From Amorphophallus konjac (taxonomy: Eukaryota > Streptophyta > Magnoliopsida > Alismatales > Araceae), in contig CM040125.1 of NCBI GenBank assembly GCA_022559845.1, positions 330,095,829-330,159,828 of the forward strand: a stretch of DNA of 64,000 nt. The letters are read 5' to 3'. Positions 49,002 to 60,226 of the stretch are shown piece by piece. The notes beneath the pieces were generated by a model, which did not search any database, was not told the DNA's origin, and saw nothing but the letters and a program-made list of their open reading frames with translations. Position 1 is the first letter of the stretch, and every line of letters starts with the position of its first letter. The position numbers and the translations under genes were made by a program.

Positions 49002-52000
49002 TTAAAATAATTCTGGAAATCGCTTCCTTATGGATTCCTCGGTCTCCCATGTGGCTTCATGATCGGAACTCTTACTCCATTGTACCTTTAGCATGGGAAT
49101 AACCTTATTCCTTAGGGTACGTAATTCACGATCTAGTATCTTCATGGGCTTCTGCTCATATGTGAGATCTTTCCGGATCACTAAGTCTCCATGATCAATG
49201 ATATGTGACGAATCAGGCACATATTTCTTCAACATAGATATGTGGAATATATTATGTACTTCGGACAATTGAGGAGGCAATGCGATGCGATAAGCAACCT
49301 CGCCAACTCTTTCCAGTATCTCAAAAGGTCAGATAAATCTTGGTGTAAGCTTGCCCTTAACACCAAATCTCCGTATTCCACGTCCAGGCGATATCTTGAG
49401 AAATACATGATCTCCGACTTGGAATTCAAGATCTCTCCTTCTTGTGTCGGCATAAGCCTTCTGTCTAGACTGAGCAACTTGCAGTCTTTCTTTAATCAAT
49501 TATATCTTTTCGGTGGTATTCCTTACCATGTCTGGACCCAGCAGTTGTTTCTCTCCAACTTCGTCCCAGCATAAGGGTGATCGGCAACTTCTTCCGTATA
49601 AAGCTTCGAAAGGTGCCATTTTTATACTTGTCTGGTAGCTATTATTGTATGCAAATTCAACCAGAGGCAAGTGATCATGCTAGCTTCCTCCAAAATCAAT
49701 GATGCAAGCTCTGAGCATATCTTCAACCACCTAATTAGTTCTCTCGGTCTGACCATCCGTTTGAGGATGAAAAGCTGTACTAAAGTTAAGTCTCGTCCCC
49801 AGTGAATGTTGTAAACCCTTCCAAAATTGAGAAGTAAAACGGGGGTCTATGTCAGACACGATTGAGACAGGTACTCCATGTAACCTGACTATCTCTTTAA
49901 GGTATAATGCAGCAAGAACATCAACTGACCATCGACTCTTGATTGGCAAGAAGTGTGCCGATTTGGAAAATCGGTCGATGATAACCCATATACCGTCATA
50001 TCCTCCCTTTGATTTGGTCAGACCCATAATGAAGTCCATACCGATATCCTCCCACTTCCACTTGGGAATATCTAGAGGATGTAGCTTACCGGCAGGTTTT
50101 TGGTGTTTCGCCTTGACTTGTTGACATGTGAGACAGCGAGACACAAAATCCGCTATTTCTCTTTTCATATTGGGCCACCAAAAGGTCCTTTTCAAATCTT
50201 GGTACATCTTAGTTGATCCAGGATGAATCGTGTACCTTGATCTGTGAACTTCATCTAAGATTTTCTTCTTTAGCTCTGGGCAATTCGGTATACATGTTTT
50301 ATTTCTGAACATCAATCTTCCATCAGGTGCTATTTTGAAATCAGGTTGTTCTTTCATTTTGCCCTTGATTTCCACTAGTACGGGGTCACTACCTTGAAGT
50401 CCTTGTATTTCGGATAGCAAGTCTGGCTGTATGCTCATATGGGATAAGATGACACACCTACTGTCCTTGTCCATGCTTATATTAAGTCTAGAGAATTGTT
50501 CTAGCAACTTCCACTCTTGAATCATGCAATTGGCTAATAGTGCTCTCGACTTTCAACTGAGGGCATCGGCTACAGGATTACCCTTTCTAGGATGATATTG
50601 TATAGTGAAGTCGAAGTCCTTAAGATATTCCAGCCAACGTCTTTGTCTCATATTCAATTCCTTCTTTGAGAATAGATACTTAAGACTTTTATGGTCAGAG
50701 TATACAATAAACTGCACTCCGTACAGATAATGTCTCCATATTTTCAGTGCAAATACTACCGCGGCCAATTCTAAATCATGAACTGGGTAGTTCTCCTCGT
50801 GCTTCTTCAATTGGCGAGAAGAGTAGGCTATAACCTTCCCTTGTTGCATTAAAACACATCTGAGGCCAATGCCAGATGCATCGGTGTATATTTCGAATCT
50901 CTCGCCTTCAATTGGTAAAGCTAAAACCGGGGCAGTAGTTAGATGATCTTTGAGAGCTTGGAAGCTTCTTTCACATTCCTCACTCCATTCATAACGTATC
51001 TCCTTGCGAGTTAGCCTAGTGAGTGGTACGGCTATCTTGGAGAAATCCTTGATGAATCACCGATAGTAGCCCGCAAGACCCAAGAAACTACGGATCTCGC
51101 TAGCATTGGTCGGTCTTTCCCAATTCCTTACAGCTTCAACCTTTGATGGATTTACGGATAAACCGTCTTTGGATATAACATGTCCCAAGAAAGCTACTTC
51201 TCCTAACCAAAATTCACATTTGCTGAGCTTTACATATAACTGATTTATCCTCAATATTTGTAATGCTATTCTCAAATGCTCCTCGTGCTCTCCCTTGGTC
51301 CTTGAATAGATCAGTATATCATCAATGAAAACCACAATGAATTGATCTAGATGAGGCCTGAATATATTATTCATCAACTGCATAAAGGCAGTAGGGGCAT
51401 TTGTTAGTCCAAAAGGCATAACAACAAATTCATAGTGCCCATACCTGCTTCTGAACGCGGTCTTATAAATGTCCTCATCTTTGATCCTTAGTTGGTGATA
51501 TCCCGTCCTGAGATCAATCTTCGAAAAATACATGGATCCAGATATTTGATCAAATAACTCATCGATTCTCGGCAGCGGATACTTGTTCTTGATAGTGAGA
51601 TGATTCAACTGTCGATAGTCGATGCATAACCTCATGGATCCATCTTTCTTCTTTACAAATAGCACAAGTGCTCCCCACGGGGAAGTGCTTGGTCTAATAA
51701 ATCCCTTCTTGAGAAGTTCTATCAATTACTCCTTCAGCTCCTTGAGTTCGGCAGGGGACATCCTATATGGTGCCTTAGAAACTGGTCCTGCACCAGGGAC
51801 CAAGTCGATGGTGAAGGTCACTTCTCTTTGTGGGGGTAATCCAGGCAAATCCTCTGGAAACACGTCCGTAAATTCTTGCACAACTAGGATGTCTTCTAGC
51901 TTAGTCTCCTTAGTCTCCTTAATGGTGACCAAAGCAAGGAAAGATACACATCCTTTCCTTATTAGCTTGCTAGCTCGGAGAGCCAAAATGAGAGGTGACT

Positions 52001-53354
52001 TGCTCCGACTCTTAGGGCTAGAATAGACTAGTTCTGGAAAGTCCTTGAAAGTAACTTTGTTGTTATGGCAATCCACAGTTGCCTGATACCTAGATAACCA
52101 GTCTGCTCCCAATATGACATCATATTCCTTTATGTCTAAACATATGAGGTTGATAGGAAGATTTCTTCCTTTTACCAAGACTTCACAGTTTTGATAATGG
52201 TGAGTAATATCGGTTTCGTTTCCGAGAGGAGTAGATAAAAATATTTTCATCCATTCCGGTTCCATAGGTAGTGGGTCAGCGAACTTTTTGGAAATAAAAG
52301 AATGTGATGCACCAGTATCAAATAAGACATGTGCAGACTTAGAACAAACTTTCAGTGTACCTTCTACGAGTCCGCCTTCGTCTTGTTCCGCCTCCTTAAT
52401 AGCTTGGAGACGAGCATTCTTTGTTACCGGGCGCTTTCCGTCACCGGCTTGATCATTGAGTAGGGGACAATCGGGAATCCGATGATCACGGCTCCCACAA
52501 CAGAGACACGCTCCAAGTTTCCTCCAACATTCTTCGGCCTTGTGCCCGGCCTTATCACAGTGCTTACATACCACCTTAGAAGGTGTAGTGGTGATGGAGA
52601 AAGGTTTGGTCTTTTTGAACTTTTGCTCCTGGGAGGGAGTACCTCCATTACTTGGCCTCTTCTTGAAATTGGGTTTGAAGGTGCCTGAGCTAGTAACATT
52701 CTCCTTCTTGTCTTTCCCACGGATCCTATCAGATAGTTCCGTGGCATCTTCTAGTAATTGGACTCATCGAACCATCTCCGAATAGACTTGTATGTCCATC
52801 GGTGCCAGTTGTGTGATATATTGGGGCCTGAGCCCATTAAGGAATCTTCGAGCCTTCATCTTCTCAGTACTAACTAAGTGTTTAGCGTACCGAGACAGCC
52901 TTGAGAACTGCGCTTCATATTCAGCCACCGACAAGGATCGTTGCTTAAGTGCGGCGAATTCAGCGGCTTTCTTCTCTTGAACTCGATCTGAGAAATATTT
53001 ATTGTTGAAATGTTCAACAAACTCCTCCCAAGTAAGTTGTCCTGGATCTAATGTGGCTTCTACCGACTCCCACCAGCATCGGGCGTCTCTTTCTAGTTGA
53101 AATGTGGCTAACATGACCTTCTCTTGATCCGTGCATTATATAACCCGAAAGATCCGTTCACTTTCCCGGATCCAGTGTTCGGCATCGTCCGGATCAGTAG
53201 ATCCTACGAACTTTGGAGGATTCATGTTCTTAAAGCTTTAGTGGAGATTTTCGGCTCCACGATGTGCACCTCCTTGTGCCACTTGTTGAAGTGCCTGGGT
53301 CATGCCTTGAAGAGTGCGTTGCATGTTGCGCCATTGAGCACGTTCGGCAGCCAT
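49002..53354 (-). pseudogene. gag-pol: Gag-Pol of chromovirus 2: one frame, ten nonsense codons, no frameshift seen
   Basis: From the ATG at 53354 (MAAERAQWRNMQ) to the stop at 49002 the same frame encodes capsid, two zinc knuckles (CKHCDKAGHKAEEC, CLCCGSRDHRIPDC), protease (DTGASHSFIS), RT with FIDD (about 51316-51327), RNase H, integrase (HHCC, MDFIMGL, IVSDIDPRFTS, GQTERTN) and a chromodomain ending RKRFPELF. In-frame stops are at 53238-53240, 53136-53138, 52764-52766, 51726-51728, 51057-51059, 50553-50555, 49731-49733, 49680-49682, 49500-49502 and 49329-49331. Compared with chromovirus 1, most replace CAA, CAG, CGA or TGG. Confidence 0.9.
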
Positions 53355-53507
53355 TGTCCTATAATTACAATACCTATATTAGTATGTGATTGCGTTAAAA
53401 GGCTTTTAATTCTATATTGACTTTAACCCTTGGTTCTACCCAATCTCACTGGTTAGAGGTTCAGACTTATCCTTGGACTTGGGTTTCCTAGGAATTGAAT
53501 ACCCTAG

Positions 53508-53519
53508 GCTCTGATACCA
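53508..53519 (-). other. Primer-binding site of chromovirus 2
   Basis: TGGTATCAGAGC on the minus strand, seven bases inside the 5' LTR end. Confidence 0.92.
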
Positions 53520-53526
53520 TAAAAAC

Positions 53527-56447
53527 TATCACGCCCCGAGCGCGGAAGATACCCGGAGATGCGTGACGAGTTTATATCAATCATGTCAATCAGAGTATTA
53601 GTGTATTCGACACCAAAATCAGAGATGCGCAAAAGTAAAGATAACCTAATCCTTTTATTCCTTCATAAAAGTACTTCTATTACAATCCCTTGAAAATGCT
53701 AAACTTAATAAAAAGAAAAATACAAAGTTGACTCAATAAAATATAGAAAAGACAGAACTAATTGACACTTGAGCAGCTCTAACTCTTTCACTCTTGACCT
53801 TCCCCGTCCGTTTGGGTCTCGTCATCGGACTTACCTGAAAAGTAGGGAAACACTGAGTGAGCGAACGCTCAGTAGGAAATTATATCTCAAGAACTAGCAA
53901 TGAGTTTAAGTAATTTACATTTTTCCATGAATGCAATAAGCTATGCATGCTCGCGTAAAGCGACAAGAAAGAGAGTATATCAACAAGATAACAAGGTGAA
54001 CCTTTCAAGTACTAGTATCAATTAGATGTCAAGATGTTTCAAGCAAGTATATTCATAATGTCATGTCGAAAGTTTTGGCTATCATGTTTCAAGCAAGCAA
54101 GTATATAGATACCCTTTTTGGGTCACGCAACTCATGTCATGTCAAGCCAAGTACAAGATTTATGGAATGTCCAATCAAGCTAGTCATGCACTTCGGTACA
54201 ATGCCATACCATGATCATTACAACTCCCATGGGCACAAGTACTTTCGGGTGCTCCTCCCAGGACCAGATCGGGCCCTATATGCGCAGGCATTGATCATGT
54301 ATTTTGACACCCACTTTTGTATATAGCCAATATAGAATTTCAAAGATAAAGTGTGTAGATACGTAAGACGGACCTTGATAGAATAGAGTCCAAAAATTGA
54401 ACTTGTCATAGAAGAATGATAATAACGGTACAATCACGAGTATCATAAAACTGGGTGGAATTGGTTCCCTAACTTGGGTACCATGACAAGTAAGAACGGT
54501 CATTCTTTTATATAGAATTGAGGTCCACAAGAACATCATAATAAGGTTTGATATAGAATTGGGGTCCACAAGAACATCTCAATAATGGCATGCTTTCCCC
54601 GTTCATTAAGATAATTCTCATATCATATAACACGAGGGCCGGTATACCATGTTTCTATAGAGTGACATGGCAAAGATTGTGTAATGGGTTTTTATGGTAC
54701 AACCAGCTCAGTCGGCCTTGAGGGAATCCAAGTCTCGAGGAGTCTTACGGAGGTCTCTATGACTAACTCGCTAGTCCAAAGGAACGGAATGTCCAATGGA
54801 GAGCTTGTATGTCACCGAGAGTTAGTGGGTAAACGGTAAAACATCATGAAACATGGGACTATATTCACGGAATGGAAATATAGTGCCAAATAATATATAT
54901 ATTAAAACCCTCGGTTAACAGAAAATAGTTCAAAATAGTAACACAGGAAATAGCGACTTAATCTAAGTCATTACTTATCAAATTAACGCCTTCTATAGGG
55001 GCGTTTATTTATGATTTAACGACTACAATCGCAGGCGTCCATTAGATTTATAATATTTTGCATAATTGCCAATTTCTGGAATTTTCATGAAAACGCGCCT
55101 CACAGAGGGGCGTTAATTTTAAAGTCACGCCCTGGTGCAGGGCGTCAGTTATGTAAGAGACGACCTATCCCCGGTCGTTAATTCCTTAACATCCAAAATC
55201 GGATTCATGAACAGTATAAGTTTCCAGATAATAAAATTTCAGGAAGAGGATCACATGGTCAGGAAGAGAAAAATGGCAGGATTCAACAAGTATGATCATG
55301 CATTAGATTAGATACATGGTTTACTTGATATAGAATTTTAAACATGGGTAATTAATAATTAAGTGAAATTGACGACTCCTGGGCAGGACGTCAAAATAAG
55401 AATTAGCGCCCTAGTCTCGGTCGCTTCCTTTAAAATTAGCGCCCTAAGGAGGGTCGCTACTTACACTATTTTCCAGAAAACTATGAAAAACGTAGAGAAT
55501 CTATATGCATGAATTGACAGATGACTTTATCATAATTACTATGTTGGTTTGGGCTACAATTCTTGAGAAAACCTACCTGGTCTGAAGACTTTGATTGAAG
55601 GCACGTGAAGAACTTGAAGAACAAAAAGAGGCTCTGATCTATATGGAATCCTCCTACGAACCCAATAGCAGCAAAGACAGGGATGACAAAGAGAAGGCTG
55701 ATATGCGTAGAGAAATCTCAGTTTGCCTTGAAGGAAGATGTGCGTTCAATGAAGAACCCTCGTTCTTCAGGAAGACAGGAGCTCCTTCACGTTACAGGCA
55801 ACCTGCAATTGAAGAAGAAGATGAAGAAGCATTATTCTTCATAATACCTAATCAGTAGAGGAAGAAAACAATAGGAAGAACCAACCTGTTCTTCACGGTT
55901 GACAACAGCAGCACGATGAATAGATCGCCAAAGTAGCGGTCTGGGTGGATTAGGAGGTTATTTATAGGGTTTTTACGATCCTAATGGAGTTAGTATCGCA
56001 TTGGAAGTAATATTTCCCTAATAGAGTTCTTACCCTATTCAATCTTCCACGTAGTTATCCAGAAACTTGCTCTAGATAGTCTCCTGGGTCGAACGAAACT
56101 CGAACGGAATTAACGCCTTGCCATAGGGCGTTAATTTAAATTGACGCCTTTGTTAAAGTCATTTCTTATGTAAAACGCGTCCATGTGGAGGGCGTCACGT
56201 TTACTTGCACTTTTTATTATTTTGGCCGTTTAAGAATTGACGACATCTACTGTTGTCGTCCTTTCTGTAATTCGCGCCTTGTATAAGTGCGTTTCTTTTT
56301 GAAGTAGCGCCTTGAGTCAAGGCGTTATTTACATTTTGGTTTATTATTTACTCCTTTAGGCTCTTATCATTTATTCATTAAATATTTTAATCTTATTTTG
56401 ATCAATTGGGGTTTTTATTTCCTTTTATTTTTACCAGGGTTGCTACA
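53527..56447 (-). repeat. 5' LTR of chromovirus 2 (2921 bp)
   Basis: It matches 46007-48928 along its length. Its inner terminus is mutated: the plus strand reads TATCACG where TGTCACG is expected. TATA box at about 55959-55966. Palindrome clusters at about 54985-55182, 55370-55460 and 56110-56330. Confidence 0.94.
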
Positions 56448-56452
56448 TGAGC
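56448..56452. other. Target-site duplication TGAGC, right copy
   Basis: Follows the TTGCTACA edge of the right LTR and matches 46002-46006. Confidence 0.92.
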
Positions 56453-57283
56453 CCACTATAGAGATAGGCTAAGATCACCGGCCCAATTCTCTTGCCTTCC
56501 CATATTCCACATATAGCACTCAATTTATCCTCCTCCAAGAAATCATCCGCCAAGGGGAAGAGTAGTGCTCCCGCCAGGTAAATCACCATGGCCTTCATGA
56601 TCATCTCCATCTCTTCTTCTTTGTTTTCTTTTCCCAACGCTTTATACACCCACGCCGCAAGCTTCATCAAGTTGATTCCTTTTGTGGCTCTTACTTGGTC
56701 AATCATTTTTTGGCTTCGGATTAGGCTTGCTAACATCTCTATCGTGCTTATTGGTTCTCGCATAACCGCCATCTTTTCTTCCTCTCCTTGCTTCAAAGAC
56801 TTCAATCCTTGTAGCATTTCCGCTTCTTCTAGGAGGATATTGGCTTCAAAGGTAGGGAATAGGAAGGTATAGGTGTGTGGGTGCCATGTTTCTATGAGAG
56901 CTCCCATGGCAGCCCAATCGAAGTGGATATTATTGTAATGCTTGGCATGGGTTACTAAGCCTAAGAGGTGCCACTTGGATAGATGGGATCTCATATCAAG
57001 GGTTATTTTAGAGAAGAGTAAGGGGAGCCATTGAATTTTGGTGTACCTCCTAGCCGCCGGGATAAGTGGGTAATCCTGAAAAATTAAAAGGAAGAGAAGA
57101 GAAGAAGGATAGAATTAGAATTTGGGTAGATATGAGTGAGAGGGAGAGAGATAAAGCTAAAGTTTTCTTGAAAACTCACTTGATTTGTTGTAATCCTTCC
57201 GCTTATATGTCCATCTATCTCTGTAATCCTTGCAAATCCCATCTTGGTTCTTTTCAATAGACGTTGCATAATATTCTCCATGG
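56453..57283 (-). pseudogene. DUF7745/PMD-like gene, N-terminal exons, antisense in element B
   Basis: Exon 1 (about 57283-57178) begins MENIMQRLLKRTKMGFARIT and ends at a GTGAGT donor. The intron ends TTTTTCAG at about 57076. Exon 2 starts DYPLIPAARRYTKIQWLPLL and stays open to the chromovirus 2 junction. It includes IHFDWAAMGALIETWHPHTYTF, a Lys/Glu-rich helix, and AMVIYLAGALLFPLADDFLE with PVILAYLYSGL. Across the insertion the frame continues at 46001 once one TSD copy is discounted. The W-P-x-T-x-T-F and LFPxxDxF blocks fit the plant DUF7745/PMD superfamily. Function is unknown. Confidence 0.7.
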
Positions 57284-58689
57284 TCAAAGCTTCAAAACTC
57301 TATTTTTCCTCTGTTTTTCTTGATTTTCTGCACTTCAAGCTTGATTTGAGTCTTCCTTGGAGCCTTTGGATCGTCTATTTGATGAAAGGAGAGGCCTTGG
57401 GGGTCCTATTTATAAGGAAAGAGCTTTAGTTCACAGGTTTAGCTCAAATTCGAGTTTGAAAAGGATGAAAAGTTCAGTTTCCGGTTAGAACATGGGTTTC
57501 TAGAAATGTGAAGAATTGGTGACCGTCACAGTATCCGCTATTTCTCTAAATAGCGCCCACCATCATGTCACCATTTCTTGATTGAGCGCCCCCTCACGCG
57601 GTCGCCATTTCTTTGAATGCTACTTCTGAATCTTAGGTGAATTGTGATGGCTTCGTCTGAATCATACAATGAGCTTACACTATTATGAATTCTTTGTCAT
57701 ATCATTCTTTTGCGAATCATATAATGAGCTTACACTATTATGACTTCTTTGTCATATCATTCTTTTGCGCTACTAATAATCTTTGAGCACAGAAAAGATA
57801 GGCTTCATGCAAATTTCAAGGCGCTCGGTGTTCTTCTCTGGTGATATCATCTTCCTGTATACCTCCTGATGCATTATTACTATATGTTATCTATGCTATT
57901 AGAGCATATCAAGGACCTTGTGGTTCTGATGAACCTAGAATTTGAGTTCCCCTTCATCAAAAATAGTGATAATTCCAGAGGAGTCTTGATCGCACGGATA
58001 AGCCGTTGGGTCATCTAAGGCTTGGAATGACGGTTCCACTTTCTGAGTTGGTACATGGACAAACGGGCTTCGGCTTAATGTCAGCTCAGAAAATTAGATT
58101 CCTGACCTAGTCTGGATGGTTTAGCAATATTATCCTTGATTATTTTCTATTTTAGTTTGTTTTAATTTTTCTTTTAGCCCAGCATGCATCCTGTAGGACC
58201 TTTGAGTTTAATGTTGAAAATCCACATATTAAGGCAGTAATGAGGGCCGCTCGCTCATGATTTAAGTTGACATGAGATATTCCATTCTAAATCGAGTACT
58301 ATGTTCTCCTTAAAGCCGCTCACACTGGTTTCTTGAAAGTATCTTTTGACTGGATTCTTCTCCCCTTCCTTTTATTTTCCTGCAAATCCACCTTGGTTGT
58401 TGCACGTCCATATTGGCTGGTAATCGCTCTCTAACGGTGTCTCTCATTTCATGCCCGCGTGCACCTTTTGTTAGTTTAGTTTTCATCCAGCCAATTGTTG
58501 CTTTCTCGTAATCATCCGAGGTTGTTTCATTCAGAACTGTGGAAACATTTCCAACACTTACTGTCGAAGGCGTGTCACATCACACCTTGGCATCTACTTT
58601 TCAGTCCATTCTCACTTCATTCCGCTTCGTTACACTTTCACCCCATTTCCATTTTCACTACGCTTCATTCCGTCTCACTCCCTTGCAAA
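57284..58689 (+). other. Element B distal 3' region, no gene
   Basis: Likely promoter side of the antisense gene: the minus strand reads CTTATAAATAGGACC at about 57408-57417. Three or four weak palindromes lie at 57520-57615. A 55-bp direct repeat lies at 57659-57713 and 57714-57768 with two differences. From about 58555 the sequence matches 62135 onward, a region just upstream of another Tat LTR. Confidence 0.6.
57659..57768. repeat. 55-bp tandem duplication
   Basis: Two adjacent copies begin GAATCATA and end CATTCTTTTGC. They differ at two positions. Confidence 0.9.
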
Positions 58690-58711
58690 GAAGACGCCAA
58701 GGCGGGACAGC
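58690..58711 (+). other. Polypurine-like tract before Tat LTR
   Basis: AAGACGCCAAGGCGGGACAGC directly precedes the TGTAGACATG start of the LTR. The equivalent at 62250-62268 reads ACACCAAGGCGGGGTAAC. Its position argues that the following LTR is a 3' LTR. Confidence 0.65.
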
Positions 58712-60174
58712 TGTAGACATGCCAAAATCGATACTATGTTAAGTAAATTTCATGTCACGACGTAATGCCCAAAGTGGACTTTATTAATGGCCCAATATAA
58801 GGCTTTTTCTAATTTTTCTGGATTATTCTATAATTCACGACTGTCTTCTGGGCGCCATTTAAATGAACGACCATACAGAGTGTCGCCATTTACGTTCACC
58901 ATAGGACGACATGGTCCTCTGGTAGGTCGACTGACTTTAATGAATGACCACTTGCGCGGGCGCCATTTCCTGGTCTTTTGATTTCCATTAAAAATTAAAA
59001 TTCAAAGAATTGATGCCCTGTTGAGCGGGCGCTCATTAATGAACACCTTCTTAAGCAGGCGTTGTTTCCTATTTTTAAAATATGGAAAGTCCATTATTTC
59101 TATAATTTACCCAAGAATGAGCGATAGTGTGAATGGTCGCCCTTTTAATTGACGCCAGTGGAGCAGTCGCCATTTTCATTCCGTGTCCAGCACGTCTGCA
59201 ACTTCCTCTGCATGGCGTTCTTTACCATTTTTGGTTCCAAGTTCTTCTGAGGAAGGATATCCACATCATGGATCGATCCCCTTTGTTTTAATCCCTAGAA
59301 TATGGTTTTAAACCCTATAAATACTCCTCTCTTTTGCCTATCGCGGGATCCCCCTTTTTGGCGAGAACACACAGAGTTTCTGATTTTAGAGAGTCCACAG
59401 CAAGAGAGTTCTGAGAGTTTAGGTGCTTTGTTTCTAACAGTTGCAGGTTCACGTTGCAAGAGAGAACATTGTTCTCTTTTACACTTGGTGCACCTGTAGC
59501 TGCTGATCTCTCTCCTGCACTTCTGCCACGGCTGACTTCTTCTTCCTCCTACAATTGAGCTCGGCTGATCTCTCGATTCCCTGTCTGCTACAGGGGTTTT
59601 GAAGGGCCAACCTTCATACTATCTTTTCTCTTAGTTTCTTCATCTACCATTCTCCTTCTTAGTTTATTTATCTTCCTTTAGTCTACGCATCCATCATCTC
59701 TGGCTCCCTTGCTAGAGTATTTTAGCATCATATTTTGCTTATTTTGCATGCATACATATCATCCCTCACCTTTTGCTCCTTCTTAAAGGGGTTTTAAACA
59801 AACACACAAGGTGTGTTCATGCCCATGTTACATAGTTTAATTTTCATAGAGCATTGATATTACACACTTTTGGCTAATCCAATCTTCTTGTCTTTGCTTG
59901 TTTTCTTTCAAGGGTTATCAAGATAAAAAATCCCCTTCATCGGCCAGCCGATATAAGGTGGAAGTTGAACTCACATCTACACTCGCTTGCAAGGTACTTT
60001 TCGCGATCACTCTTCCCTTTTGAGGTAACCCATCTGGCAATCACACTCCTAGAGTAGCATCACATGCTCCCTCCCCCACCTTTGTCTTTATCATCTTTAT
60101 TATCATCTCCCCATATCATTATTTTAACGTTAACTTTTCTTTCATTTTTAAAATGTCTATGTGACATGTTCACA
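58712..60174 (+). repeat. Tat-family LTR, probable 3' LTR of element B (1463 bp)
   Basis: It starts TGTAGACATGCCAAAATCGA and ends ATGTGACATGTTCACA, collinear with the reverse complement of 3814-5207. A TATA box CTATAAATA lies at 59314-59322. About eight palindromes lie at 58838-59185. The sequence to its right lacks the primer site seen next to the LTR of element A, consistent with a 3' LTR. Confidence 0.85.
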
Positions 60175-60226
60175 AATGCAGTGGTAACGTCCCAGAGTTG
60201 GAGAACGCAACGGTTCACCCTACACG
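60175..60226. other. Short unidentified segment, left of solo LTR
   Basis: Together with 61481-61607 it forms a stretch of about 180 bp. Its ends read TGGTAACGTCCCAG and TTCGGGGCGTTACA, resembling the ends of a gypsy LTR on the minus strand. No TSD was found, so it may be a fragment only. Confidence 0.35.

Larger units (their letters stand above)
46007..56447 (-). mobile_element. Tekay-type chromovirus 2, full length, nested in antisense gene of element B
   Basis: A complete 10.4-kb minus-strand element with LTRs at 53527-56447 (5') and 46007-48928 (3'). It has an initiator-Met primer site, Gag-Pol with chromodomain, polypurine tract and a perfect 5-bp TSD. It is the same family as chromovirus 1: matching Gag start, matching LTR ends TGTAGCAACCCT and CTCGGGGCGTGACA. 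It is a clearly different subfamily because the LTR interiors diverge. Its two LTRs differ at perhaps 1-2% of sites by eye, mostly transitions. Confidence 0.95.

Noticed and set aside
58712..60174. Reading this Tat LTR as a 5' LTR starting a new element
   Set aside because: The bases after it do not match the primer-binding site seen in element A, and a purine tract precedes it, so a 3' LTR is the better reading.
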